Shown one piece after another: positions 27,128-35,615 of a stretch of 64,000 nt of DNA. Source of the DNA: an uncultured Rhodanobacteraceae bacterium (GTDB taxonomy: Bacteria > Pseudomonadota > Gammaproteobacteria > Xanthomonadales > SZUA-5); assembly GCA_937928755.1 (NCBI GenBank), contig CALEZI010000072.1, positions 1 through 64,000 of the forward strand. The letters run 5' to 3'. The position numbers and the translations under genes were made by a program. The notes beneath the pieces are model-generated. The model saw nothing but the letters and a program-made list of their open reading frames with translations, did no database searches and had not been told where the DNA came from. How positions within the stretch are numbered: the first letter of the stretch is position 1; each line of letters starts with the position of its first letter.

Positions 27128-29227
27128 TCACCACCCTTCGAGGCTGTCGGCGAACAGGCCTTCCTGCGGGAACTCCACGGCGCTCATCACCTCCAGTCCC
27201 CCCAGGCTGACCCACGGTCCCGTGACTGCCAGTCCGAACGCGCTCAGGCTGTTGTCCTGCGTGGACTGCGATGCCCCCCGCAGGCTGCGGTCGATGCCGG
27301 CAATCGGGCCGTCGATCAGTGAGTAGACGAACATGCCGCTCCGCGGGCCGTGCATCACATAACCGAGGCGGCATTGGCTGAGGCAGGGGCTGCCGCCCGA
27401 TGCAGGCCGCAACATCGCGCTGCGGAGCAGGCGTCCGTCGGAAGGGTCGTGGTATGCCAGCAAGCCGCTCTCGTACAAGATCGCCAATCGGTTGTCGGCA
27501 TCGTCGGTGCGCACGGCCTGCGCAGGGACCTCGCCGCCCTCCAGGGGCTGTTCCCAGAGCAGTTGCCAATCACCGCCACGGAAGGCCTGCAAGCGGCTGG
27601 ACGTGCTGCTGGTCCACGCCAGCAGATCCGGCACACCGTCGTCATCCAGGTCGCGAAGCGCGAGCGCGCGCGCCTGATCGGCCTGAGGAACCGGCGTGCC
27701 CACTTCGCTGCCGTCGTTGCCGTCGAGGATGCGAATGCGCGGTTGCATCGCGCCCAGTGACTCGTCGAGCACTGCCATCCACCGACAATTCGCGCCGAGG
27801 CATGGCATCTTCGCGGCCACTGCGCCCGCGAAGCGACGGTCCGGATGTGGCGACAACTGCCACAGCAAGGAACCGGTGGTGCTCGAATGCGCGCGCAGCC
27901 AATCCGGTTCCACGCTCAGCAACTCGGGGCCGGCAGACACGTGAAAGTCTGCCATTTGCCATTGCGCATAGGGGCCCGGCGCGGATTCCAGTATCACCTC
28001 ATCGTGCAGCGCCAGCGTGGCCGGATCCCGAGTTCTGACGCGCGCCGCCGGAGCCGACACCGGACCGAAGTGCTCCAGCGCGAGGACATGCGGCTGGCCG
28101 GCGAACTGAACGCTGCCAAGCGGTTGTTTGGCAAGTGCGCCCTGCTGCAGGACCTCCAATCCCTGCGGATTGCGCAACAGAATCAGGGTGGACGTGTCGC
28201 CACCGACATAGATGAAGTCCTCGTCGCCGTCGAAGTCCCAGTCGATCGCGCGAGCATGCGAAGGATTCTGCTCCCCGGGCGATGTCGCGACGGGGAAGCT
28301 GGCAATCGTGGCCCCCGTCCGCGGATCGATGATCTGAACACCGTTACTGGCATGTATCACCAGTTCGCGTGCGTTCAGCCCGCTCCAATCGACGATGCCC
28401 AGTGGGCGCTTCGGGGGCAGGAAATTGCGCCCACCTGCGACGACCTGGCCTCCGCCATTGGGATCCACCAGGCCAATGCCAGTATCGAAATACTCCGGCA
28501 ACGCAATCTCGTCGATCCCATCGCCGTCCCAGTCGGCTGCCAGTGCTACGCCAGCGGGATCGAACCAGCCACCCGCGTTGAAGGCCTCCTGCTGCAAAGT
28601 CACCGCGTCGTACAGCCGCAGCAGGTTGCCCTCGATCGTTGCCAGTTCGGCCGCAGAATCGCCGTCGAAACGCCCGGCCGCCTTGGGCAGAAACGGCAGG
28701 TGCTGCACGACCTGGAACAGCGGCTGCGGACTGCCCGGCATTGCGATCAACGCAGGTGGAACGCCACCACCGATGCCCGGAAACAGCGACTCGGAGACCC
28801 CGTCGCCGTCGTAGTCGATCAGCGTGGGGCTGCTGGCAATCGTGGGCAGCGGCAGGTTTCCGATGTACTCGCTCACCCCGGTTACGGGATCCACGGCGTA
28901 GCCAAGATATGGAAAGAGCGCGCCACCGGAGATTGCGCCGAGCAGGAAGCGGCGGTCTTGGACTACTGGACCACGGACAATGTTGAGGCCTGGTCCCGGT
29001 CCCGGGATCGGCGCCAGAGATGTCACCTTGAGTCGGCCATCGACATCGCGCCGCGCGCACATGGGCCGGTTGTCGTACAACAACCAGTCCTGGCCACAAA
29101 CACTCTCGATGCCGACTCCCCAATAGCGCTCGCGCAGACCAGGGTCTGCGACCATGGCAACGACTGTGGGTTGAGCATGAAGCGGCAAGCAGAACAGGGC
29201 GAGCGGAAAGATGGACCGAGGGCGCAA
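27128..29227 (-). CDS. Secreted FG-GAP/VCBS repeat protein
   Basis: A 699-aa exported protein with a short signal peptide (cleavage near LHA-Q18). It contains recurring DxDGDG motifs (LIDYDGDGVSE, AADWDGDGIDE, WDFDGDEDF, DLDDDGVPD) typical of integrin-like beta-propellers. Two cysteine pairs (CLGANC, CLSQC) are conserved in style. It ends EFPQEGLFADSLEGW, which resembles a degenerate form of the G-F-E terminal signature of neighbouring secreted proteins. Function is unknown; adhesion or surface binding is plausible. The start codon is TTG at 29227 with a weak ribosome site, and no internal ATG keeps the signal peptide. Confidence 0.78.
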   Translation of the reverse strand: MRPRSIFPLALFCLPLHAQPTVVAMVADPGLRERYWGVGIESVCGQDWLLYDNRPMCARRDVDGRLKVTSLAPIPGPGPGLNIVRGPVVQDRRFLLGAISGGALFPYLGYAVDPVTGVSEYIGNLPLPTIASSPTLIDYDGDGVSESLFPGIGGGVPPALIAMPGSPQPLFQVVQHLPFLPKAAGRFDGDSAAELATIEGNLLRLYDAVTLQQEAFNAGGWFDPAGVALAADWDGDGIDEIALPEYFDTGIGLVDPNGGGQVVAGGRNFLPPKRPLGIVDWSGLNARELVIHASNGVQIIDPRTGATIASFPVATSPGEQNPSHARAIDWDFDGDEDFIYVGGDTSTLILLRNPQGLEVLQQGALAKQPLGSVQFAGQPHVLALEHFGPVSAPAARVRTRDPATLALHDEVILESAPGPYAQWQMADFHVSAGPELLSVEPDWLRAHSSTTGSLLWQLSPHPDRRFAGAVAAKMPCLGANCRWMAVLDESLGAMQPRIRILDGNDGSEVGTPVPQADQARALALRDLDDDGVPDLLAWTSSTSSRLQAFRGGDWQLLWEQPLEGGEVPAQAVRTDDADNRLAILYESGLLAYHDPSDGRLLRSAMLRPASGGSPCLSQCRLGYVMHGPRSGMFVYSLIDGPIAGIDRSLRGASQSTQDNSLSAFGLAVTGPWVSLGGLEVMSAVEFPQEGLFADSLEGW

Positions 29228-29351
29228 GGGAATTCTCGTGAATTGATGACCTGAGCGAGGAAAGGCTCAAACCGGATGGAACGCGGTCTGGCCTGCGCCG
29301 GACCGGGAAAGAAAGAGCGTGAACTGGCGCGGCCGGCGTGTATCCGGCCTG

Positions 29352-31355
29352 CTACAGCCGCGGCCAGTGGCGGATCTCGACCGGTTCGATCGCCTGCGCC
29401 GGCGTGAAGCCGAAAATCTGTGAATAAAAGTATAACTCAGCTTCCTGCGCGCGGATGATGTTGGCGGCCTGGCGGAATCCGTGCTGCTCGCCGATGAATT
29501 CGATGTAGGCGTGCGGCACGCCGCGTGCGTCCAGCGCTGCGACGATGCTTCGCGATTGCTCGGGCGGCACCACTTTGTCCTCGCTGCCTTGCAGCGTCAG
29601 CAGAGGCTCATTGAAGCCATCGAGGTGGTGGATCGGCGAGCGCGCGCGATACAGCGCTGCGTTCGGTTCGCCGACCAGCGACACGTCGTACTTGCGCTCG
29701 AACTTGTGGCTGGTGGCGGCCAGCCCGGCGATATCGGACACGCCGAACAGGTTGGTGCCCGCCTTGAAGCGGTCGTGAAACGCCAGCGCAGCCAGGGTGG
29801 TGAAGCCGCCGGCGCTGCCGCCGCGAATCGCCACCTTGTCCGCGTCGACCAGCCCTTGCGCGACCAGATAATCGACCGCCGCGATCGCGTCGTCGACATC
29901 GACGATGCCCCACTGGCCGTTCAGGCGCTCGCGATAGGCGCGGCCGAAACTGGTCGAGCCGCCGTAGTTGACGTCGACCAGCGCAAAACCGCGGCTAGTC
30001 CAGTACTGGCGCGACAGGCTCAGCGTCGCCCTGGACACCGCCGTCGGCCCGCCGTGGACGGTGACGATCAGCGGCGGCCTGGTGCCCGCCGGCCCCTGGT
30101 GCGTGGGATGCGTGGGCGGATAGAACCAGGCGTGCGCCGTGCCGGCAGACGACGGGAATTCGATGGCGCGCGGCAGTGACAGATACGCGCGTTCGATCGG
30201 CAACACCGACGGTTGATGCAGGACGCGATGGGCACCGCTGGTCGCATCGATCTCGATCAGCACGCCGGTGTCGTCGGCCGAGTTGGCGAAGGCGACGATC
30301 CGCTCGTCGTCGCGCCAGGCGAGCTCGCCGAAGCTCTGGTACGGCAGGTCGAGCCGCCGGTACTCGCCATCCGTGCCGACGATGCCGATCTCGTCGACCG
30401 CCGCGCGACTGCTGCGCGCGACGATGTCGCCGCGCGAGTTGAGCGCATACGACTGCTCGCCCAGTTGCCACATCGGCCCGGCCCATTCGCGCTCCATCGG
30501 TGCGATCGCCGAGCGTTGATCGCCGCGCCAGCGGTGCAGGTTCCACCAGTCGCCGAAATCCACGACGGCATGCAGATCGGCGCCTGCGAAGCTCGGTTCG
30601 AGCGCTGCGATCTTCGCGTCGTCGATCAGCGTGACCACGTTACGGATACCGGTTTCGTCGAGCGCGGCGGTCTTCAGGCGGGTGCGGTCCCACGGCATCG
30701 ATGGATGGTTCCATTCGATCCATGCCAACGTGCTGCCGTCAGCCGACAGGCGCGGGTGGGCAACGAAATCGCTGCCGGTCACCAGCACTGTGCCGGCACT
30801 TTCGCCGGCCGGCGGCAATGGCAGCGCGACGATTTGATTGCGCTCTTCGCCATGCTCGGCTTTGGTCTCCGGTCGATGATCTTCGCGCACCCAAAGCATG
30901 CGCCGACCCGCGGCATCAATGCTGCCGTCGGCGTACTGGAATCCGCCCGGCGTGATCGCCACTGGCGCGGCGCCCTCGCCCTGGAAGTACAGGCGCTGGT
31001 CGGCGAAGTTGGCGAACACGATGCCGCCGTCGTACACCACGTAGGCATTGCCGCCGTACTCGTGCACCCGCGTACGCACATTGAAACCGGCCGGCGTGAG
31101 CTGATCGATTTCGCCGTCCCGCAGCCGCATCAGCACCTGTCGCCCGCCCTCCTGTGGCCGGCTCTCGCGCCAGTAGACCTTGCCCCGAAACACGCGCAAA
31201 TCGCTCATCGACACCCCCGCCTGCGTCAGGTTCGCAGCGCTGATCGGGCTCGGCCAACTGCCGTAGGGTGCAGTGGTGCGCTCGGTCATCGACGGTTTCT
31301 CCGGTATGGCGCATGAGGCGAGCATGCACGTAATCAGCGGTACGACAATGCGCAT
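29352..31355 (-). CDS. S9 family prolyl-oligopeptidase-like lipoprotein
   Basis: A 667-aa serine peptidase with a beta-propeller followed by an alpha/beta-hydrolase domain. The catalytic triad is visible: S514 in RGGSAGG, D593 in GSEDKVVPPEQS, and H625 in GEQHGF. VDVNYGGSTSFGRAYRERL is typical of the S9C acyl-aminoacyl peptidase group. The start at 31355 gives MRIVVPLITCMLASC, a lipoprotein signal with lipobox LASC (C15). The frame is open to 31688 without supporting features. It probably acts in the periplasm on short peptides. Confidence 0.9.
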   Translation of the reverse strand: MRIVVPLITCMLASCAIPEKPSMTERTTAPYGSWPSPISAANLTQAGVSMSDLRVFRGKVYWRESRPQEGGRQVLMRLRDGEIDQLTPAGFNVRTRVHEYGGNAYVVYDGGIVFANFADQRLYFQGEGAAPVAITPGGFQYADGSIDAAGRRMLWVREDHRPETKAEHGEERNQIVALPLPPAGESAGTVLVTGSDFVAHPRLSADGSTLAWIEWNHPSMPWDRTRLKTAALDETGIRNVVTLIDDAKIAALEPSFAGADLHAVVDFGDWWNLHRWRGDQRSAIAPMEREWAGPMWQLGEQSYALNSRGDIVARSSRAAVDEIGIVGTDGEYRRLDLPYQSFGELAWRDDERIVAFANSADDTGVLIEIDATSGAHRVLHQPSVLPIERAYLSLPRAIEFPSSAGTAHAWFYPPTHPTHQGPAGTRPPLIVTVHGGPTAVSRATLSLSRQYWTSRGFALVDVNYGGSTSFGRAYRERLNGQWGIVDVDDAIAAVDYLVAQGLVDADKVAIRGGSAGGFTTLAALAFHDRFKAGTNLFGVSDIAGLAATSHKFERKYDVSLVGEPNAALYRARSPIHHLDGFNEPLLTLQGSEDKVVPPEQSRSIVAALDARGVPHAYIEFIGEQHGFRQAANIIRAQEAELYFYSQIFGFTPAQAIEPVEIRHWPRL

Positions 31356-31464
31356 GGAAATCGACAGCGTTTCTGGGTCGTCGAGTCTGCAGGATTCGGC
31401 GGCAAATTCGCCGCCTTTGGCGAAGGTTCCGCCGTAAACTGCGTCGGTTTGCGGCGAGTGGGCG

Positions 31465-32040
31465 ATGACTGACGAATTCACGACACGCCCGATCACGCGC
31501 ACGGATTTCTCGTTGATCGAGCAGTTGTTCGGTGCGCGCGGCGCCTGTGGAGGCTGCTGGTGCATGGTCTGGCGCGCCCCCAGCACCGGGGCATGGTGGA
31601 CCGAGCACAAGGGCGCGCCGAACCGCGAAGCATTCAGGACACTGGTCGAATCGGGGGCGGCGCACGGTTGCCTGGCATTCGCTGGCAAAACGCCGATTGC
31701 CTGGTGCAGCGTGGGGCCGAAATCCGATTTCGCCTACTTCGAACGTGCCCGCGCATTGCCGCGTACCGCAGAGGACGGCGTCTGGTCATTGACCTGTTTC
31801 TTCATTCCGCCCGCCTGGCGCCGACGCGGCGTGTCGACGCTGTTGATAGCAGCCGCTGTGGCCCACGCACCTGAAAACGGCGCGCAATGGCTGGAGGGCT
31901 ACCCGACGCGGATCGCGGCCGGCAAACAATTGCCTGCGGCCTTCGCGCACACCGGCCTTGTCGCACCGTTCCTGAAGGCAGGGTTTACCCCGATCGTCGC
32001 GGCCGGATCGCGGCAACTGATGCGTCTTCGGTTGCGCTGA
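31465..32040 (+). CDS. GNAT family N-acetyltransferase
   Basis: A 191-aa protein of the GNAT fold. The acetyl-CoA-binding region lies around FFIPPAWRRRGVSTLLIAAAVAHA (about 112-135, with the R/Q-x-x-G-x-G/A loop as WRRRGVS). Unusually there is a C-G-G-C-W-C segment near 27-32, seen in a subgroup with an N-terminal CGGCWCM motif. The substrate is unknown. It is divergent from the S9 peptidase, with 109 bp between the starts. Confidence 0.82.
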   Translation: MTDEFTTRPITRTDFSLIEQLFGARGACGGCWCMVWRAPSTGAWWTEHKGAPNREAFRTLVESGAAHGCLAFAGKTPIAWCSVGPKSDFAYFERARALPRTAEDGVWSLTCFFIPPAWRRRGVSTLLIAAAVAHAPENGAQWLEGYPTRIAAGKQLPAAFAHTGLVAPFLKAGFTPIVAAGSRQLMRLRLR

Positions 32041-32235
32041 CGCACATTTGGCAAGTCGTAACTGCATCCAGTGTGTTTTGCCACGCATTGGCTGAAGCAT
32101 TTCCGACGCATTCCGGCCCAAAGATCACCCTCCGCGAATTGTTCAGCCTGCAGACCTTTCCCGTCGTGGCAGCGCTTGTCACCCGAACCGGATTCCGCCA
32201 CCCTACCGCTTCCGTTCGAACCCGAAGAGGTCAGC

Positions 32236-32640
32236 GTGCGCAATCGTTGTTGGCTGTTTTTCGCATTGCCAGGGATGCTTCCGGCCGTGGCCCTGGCGCT
32301 CGGCATCGAATCGGTAACGCTGCGTGCCGACGATGCAGGCGAGCCGGGTGAAGCAGTCGAGGTCTTCCTGCCCACCGACAAGAAGCTGCATTTCGACATT
32401 GCGCTGGACGAAACCGAACTCGGCAACCACGATTTCGTCGTCGAGTTCTGGGCGTCCGACACCAGTGCGGGCAAGGACATCAAGGTCAGTGAGTTCAAGG
32501 CAAACTCGCTGGTGACCAATACCATCAACGCCAGCATCGAGCTGCCCAGGGACTGGCCGACAGGGCTGTACCGGCTCGACGTCAAGATGGATGGCAAGAC
32601 GATCGGCTCGCACGAATACGAGGTAGCCGTTCCGGAGTAA
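32236..32640 (+). CDS. Small secreted hypothetical protein
   Basis: A 134-aa protein starting at GTG 32236, preceded by an AAGAGG ribosome site at 32225-32230. A signal peptide (about 1-25, ending VALA) precedes a beta-rich domain (VEVFLPTDKKLHFDIALDET, then WPTGLYRLDVKMDGKTIGS). This is the pattern of an immunoglobulin-like or calycin-like fold of about 100 residues. I do not recognise the family. The frame opens earlier at 32071, but that part lacks a secretion signal. It is convergent with the T2SF gene. Confidence 0.7.
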   Translation: MRNRCWLFFALPGMLPAVALALGIESVTLRADDAGEPGEAVEVFLPTDKKLHFDIALDETELGNHDFVVEFWASDTSAGKDIKVSEFKANSLVTNTINASIELPRDWPTGLYRLDVKMDGKTIGSHEYEVAVPE

Positions 32641-32778
32641 TCGAAAACGGTGTCGGTGGCGTCGGCGCGCGCACCCCTCGACGGTTTCACGGCGCCGACT
32701 ATGGGGCAGTTTGCCGTGCCCGCACCGCGGCCATCGCGAGTTCGCATGCGCTGGCCGGCGCACCGGCGTGGGGAAGCC

Positions 32779-33780
32779 TCAGCCGAGATCGCGCCGTGGC
32801 AGCACGCTGGTGCCGCCCAGCAGACCCTGCGCCATCCACGCGGCAATGATCAGGTAGACGATACGCGGAATCCAGGTCGCCAGCGTCTCCTGACGTTCGG
32901 AGACCAGGCGACCCTCGGCCTGCGCGTAGCGAGTCAGCAGCTCGGGCAGCGTGCCACTGCCCTCGCCCGTGGCGATCATCCCGATCACGGCATGGTTGCC
33001 GAGACAATCCAGCGTGCGCGCCGCGGTTGCCAGCGATGCACCCCCCTGCATCAACGGCAACAGGGTGTCGAAGCGCGCGCGCAACGCCCGCATGGACAGC
33101 GTTGCCGAGGCCGCAGGCAGCGCGTCGAACATCGGCACGCCGCTTCCCAGCAGCATCGCAAGGTTCTCGAAAAAGCTTTGCGCCTGTCCGCGCGTGATCA
33201 GTTCGCCAATGAAGGGCAGTCGCAACAGCGCACTCTCGATGGCAATCCGGCCGGCAAAGTCGCCACCTCCTGCGCGCCGCTGGAACAGGTGCTTTACCGC
33301 AGCAATGCAGCCGGCGAGCATCAGCAAGGTGCCGAATGTGTTCCACATGTACTCGCCGCCACTGATCGAACCACTGATCAGCGCCGGCAGTGGCTGAACG
33401 AAGAGGGCGACGACCAGCACGAACAGTGGCATCGCCAGGCGCGCGCGCAGTTGCGCCGCGCGCCGCGCGCGGGCGGCAGCTGACTTGCCCAGGCGCTCAT
33501 GGGCGATCGCCGGACTGCCGCCAAGCACGGCCGCGCGCAGCACGGCGGCTTCCAGCGGCGTGAACAGGCCGGCATCCGCGCCCGCGTCGGCGAGCGGCCG
33601 GCCCTGGCGCAGTTCGCCAGCGACACGCGCCGCCCGGCGCTGCGCGGCGCCGGGCAGCCGCAGCAAGCCGACCGCATCGGCAACCGGCATTCCGGCACGT
33701 TCCAGCGCGGCCAGATGCGAATGGATCTGCGCGCGCAGGTGGTCGGACAGTGAGCTGGTCATCGGAATTGGTGCCTGCAT
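32779..33780 (-). CDS. Orphan type II secretion/pilus assembly F-type (T2SF) protein
   Basis: A 333-aa inner-membrane protein with two T2SF domains. The first is around 15-125 (MPVADAVGLLRLPG, then FTPLEAAVLRAAVLGG). The second, around 195-310, has SFFENLAMLLGSGVPMFDALPAA and MIATGEGSGTLPELLTRYA. The E-G-S-G-x-L motif is diagnostic of GspF/PilC-like proteins. Three hydrophobic segments are present. No GspE ATPase, secretin or pseudopilin gene is adjacent, so it is an orphan. Start 33780 or 33762 are both possible. Confidence 0.82.
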   Translation of the reverse strand: MQAPIPMTSSLSDHLRAQIHSHLAALERAGMPVADAVGLLRLPGAAQRRAARVAGELRQGRPLADAGADAGLFTPLEAAVLRAAVLGGSPAIAHERLGKSAAARARRAAQLRARLAMPLFVLVVALFVQPLPALISGSISGGEYMWNTFGTLLMLAGCIAAVKHLFQRRAGGGDFAGRIAIESALLRLPFIGELITRGQAQSFFENLAMLLGSGVPMFDALPAASATLSMRALRARFDTLLPLMQGGASLATAARTLDCLGNHAVIGMIATGEGSGTLPELLTRYAQAEGRLVSERQETLATWIPRIVYLIIAAWMAQGLLGGTSVLPRRDLG

Positions 33781-33954
33781 TGGGCCGGTGGGCGGATTTC
33801 ACCGCAGCCCGTGGCAGCTGGCTGCAGCACAAGGCCGGCACCCGATGCAGCGGCGCCGGCGCTCGATTGCGCCCCCTGGGTGCCGCCGCTGCGGTTCGAC
33901 AGCACGACGACGGATGCGATGTTGCCAGTTTGCGCGTAGTGCTGGTCCAGCGGC

Positions 33955-34725
33955 TCAACGCGCGAGGCGTTGCCCGCGCACCCGATCGCGCCACGCAAAG
34001 CGCACCCGGTCCATGGCCGGAACCAGGTGGTCCCAGGCTTCGCTGCGGATCTGCAACGGGCGCCCTTGGTCCGACAAATGGCGGTCGTCGAGTTCCCCGC
34101 TCCAGGCGAAAACGATGTCGTTGCGGCAATCTCCATCGCGCACTACCAGAACCCGATTGTCGAAGGCCTCGCGCAACTGCCTGATCAAGGTGTCATAGCG
34201 GGGATGCGCGCAGACGATATTGGCGACCATGACGCCCGCGGGGCGCAGCGCGCAGCGGCACTGCCGGTAGAAACCGGGCGTGCACAGTCGCGGCGGAAGA
34301 CCGCCGCGGTCATAGCCGTCCACCAGCAGCACATCGAACTCGGCGCGTGCCTTGCCAACGAGGTCGGCGCCGTCTCCGAGCAGCACCTGGAAGCGGTGGT
34401 CATCAGGCGGCACCTGAAAAGCATCGCGCAGCGCGACCACCTGCGGGTTGATCTCGACCACGTCGATGCGCGAATCGGGCAGATGCCGGTGGCAGAACTT
34501 GGCCAGCGAACCTCCGCCCAAACCGATCATGGCGATCCGTTCCGGGGCCAGATTGAACAGCATGAAGCCCATCATCGTCTGCGTGTACTCCAGCGCCAGC
34601 GCGTCGGGCGCGTGTTTCCACATCTGACTCTGGATTTCGTCGCTGGCAAAATGCAGCGAGGTGGTCAGGGCCGACTCCAGCAGGAACGGCCTGGGCTGGC
34701 TCATCGATGGGTGGTCATCGGTCAT
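33955..34725 (-). CDS. Spermidine synthase-like methyltransferase-fold protein
   Basis: A 256-aa protein with the spermidine-synthase Rossmann fold. Cofactor loop GLGGGSLAKF lies at 68-77, acidic E91 follows in VDVVEINPQV, then GDGAD at 118-121 and LLVDGYDRGGLPPRL. The family binds decarboxylated SAM. Many SpeE-like proteins of this size without the N-terminal beta-domain are not true polyamine synthases, so the activity is uncertain. A 174-bp gap on the same strand separates it from the T2SF gene. Confidence 0.8.
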   Translation of the reverse strand: MTDDHPSMSQPRPFLLESALTTSLHFASDEIQSQMWKHAPDALALEYTQTMMGFMLFNLAPERIAMIGLGGGSLAKFCHRHLPDSRIDVVEINPQVVALRDAFQVPPDDHRFQVLLGDGADLVGKARAEFDVLLVDGYDRGGLPPRLCTPGFYRQCRCALRPAGVMVANIVCAHPRYDTLIRQLREAFDNRVLVVRDGDCRNDIVFAWSGELDDRHLSDQGRPLQIRSEAWDHLVPAMDRVRFAWRDRVRGQRLAR

Positions 34726-34868
34726 CGGCGCGCCTGGGCGAAAATCCAGGTCCGGATGTTAGCGGGCGCATGTCGCAGCTGCACGAAGCCAGCCCGGAGG
34801 CTGCAGAAACCGGCGCAATCGCCGGCAGGAGATTGATTACGCCGATGCGATGGACGACTCGGTCCGCC

Positions 34869-35255
34869 TCATCGCGCCTGCTTCAACGCGGTGACCTCGA
34901 TCTCGATCTTCATGCGCGGATCGGCAAGGCCGGCGGAGATCATCATCGCCGCCGGGCGAACCGTGCCAAAGCAGCGGCGCAACGCCGGCCAACACGCCTC
35001 GAAGTCGGCAGCTTCGGGCAGCACGTAGGTGACGCGGACGACGTCGGCAAAGGTGGCACCAGCCTGCAGCAGTGCAACTTCGATGTTGCGCAGACACTGC
35101 TCGGTCTGCTCGCGCACGTCTTCGGAGATCGTCATGCTGGCGTAATCGAATCCGGTCGTGCCGGACACGAATACCCAGTCTCCTTGAACCACCGCTCTGC
35201 TGTAGCCAATCTCGGCCTCGAACGGGGAGCCGGAGCTGATCAAGGTTCGATGCAT
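34869..35255 (-). CDS. RidA family protein (YjgF/Rid)
   Basis: A 128-aa Rid protein. The family pattern is YSRAVVQGDWVFVSGTTGFD (18-37), then EQTEQCLRNIEVALLQAGATFADVVRVTYVL, and PxAMMISAGLADPRMKIEIEV. RidA hydrolyses reactive enamines and imines. The usual catalytic arginine (R105 of E. coli RidA, in PARS) is replaced by P-A-A-M-M here. This suggests one of the RidA subgroups (Rid2-7) without the canonical activity. It is divergent from the borosin precursor. Confidence 0.85.
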   Translation of the reverse strand: MHRTLISSGSPFEAEIGYSRAVVQGDWVFVSGTTGFDYASMTISEDVREQTEQCLRNIEVALLQAGATFADVVRVTYVLPEAADFEACWPALRRCFGTVRPAAMMISAGLADPRMKIEIEVTALKQAR

Positions 35256-35306
35256 GACGTCGATGCCTCAAGGTTGATGGGGTGGTCGCGAGGGCCGGCG
35301 TCGGGG

Positions 35307-35337
35307 TCGAAAATAAGGCTTCGGCATCCCGTACAAT
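35307..35337 (+). promoter_or_regulatory. Possible promoter of the borosin operon
   Basis: TACAAT at 35332-35337 resembles a sigma-70 -10 box. TCGAAA at 35307-35312 is a weak -35 candidate with a 19-bp spacer. The precursor start is 38 bp downstream of the -10 box, with an AAGGAA ribosome site at 35361-35366. The region is more AT-rich than its surroundings. Confidence 0.4.
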
Positions 35338-35374
35338 CGAGGATCAAATCAACCGCAACCAAGGAACTGCCGCG

Positions 35375-35587
35375 ATGTCCAGACTGCCCGAACTGCTGGT
35401 CAACCTGGGTCGAGATAGCGACCTGCATGATGCCTATGTCGCCAACCCGGAAGCGGTGATGCGCGACTACGGCCTGACCGCCGAGGAAGTGGCGGCGATG
35501 CTGGCCAAGGATCTCGAGGCGGTCAAGCGCCTGAGCGGCATGGACAATCTCAAGACCAACTCGACGATTCGGGCTTACGACGAATGA
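35375..35587 (+). CDS. Split-borosin RiPP precursor peptide (SonA-like)
   Basis: A 70-aa peptide without a signal sequence. Residues 1-55 are a helical recognition domain: MSRLPELLVNLGRDSDLHDA, then NPEAVMRDYGLTAEEVAAML and KDLEAVKRLSG. This spacing matches the borosin-binding domain of SonA from Shewanella and, more distantly, LigA-type small subunits. The last 15 residues (MDNLKTNSTIRAYDE) would be the core that receives backbone N-methyl groups. Start ATG 35375 follows an AAGGAA site; the frame opens earlier at 35282 without conserved sequence. The methyltransferase lies 1.9 kb downstream in the same direction. Confidence 0.87.
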   Translation: MSRLPELLVNLGRDSDLHDAYVANPEAVMRDYGLTAEEVAAMLAKDLEAVKRLSGMDNLKTNSTIRAYDE

Positions 35588-35609
35588 CGCTGGCGCGTCG
35601 GCGCCAGCG
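35588..35609 (+). promoter_or_regulatory. Perfect hairpin directly after the precursor stop
   Basis: CGCTGGCG (35588-35595) and CGCCAGCG (35602-35609) form an 8-bp perfect stem with a 6-nt loop. It begins at the first base after the precursor stop codon and ends 6 bp before the GTG of the diguanylate cyclase. There is no T-tract. It may partially terminate, protect the precursor mRNA 3' end, or mask the downstream ribosome site, any of which would raise precursor relative to enzyme. Confidence 0.65.
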
Positions 35610-35615
35610 AGCGAC

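Noticed and set aside
33759..33954. A pilin-like reading (HYAQTGNI and a C-terminal QCR) between the spermidine-synthase-like and T2SF genes
   Set aside because: There is no start codon or N-terminal pilin helix, and the resemblance is too short. A chance frame is more likely.
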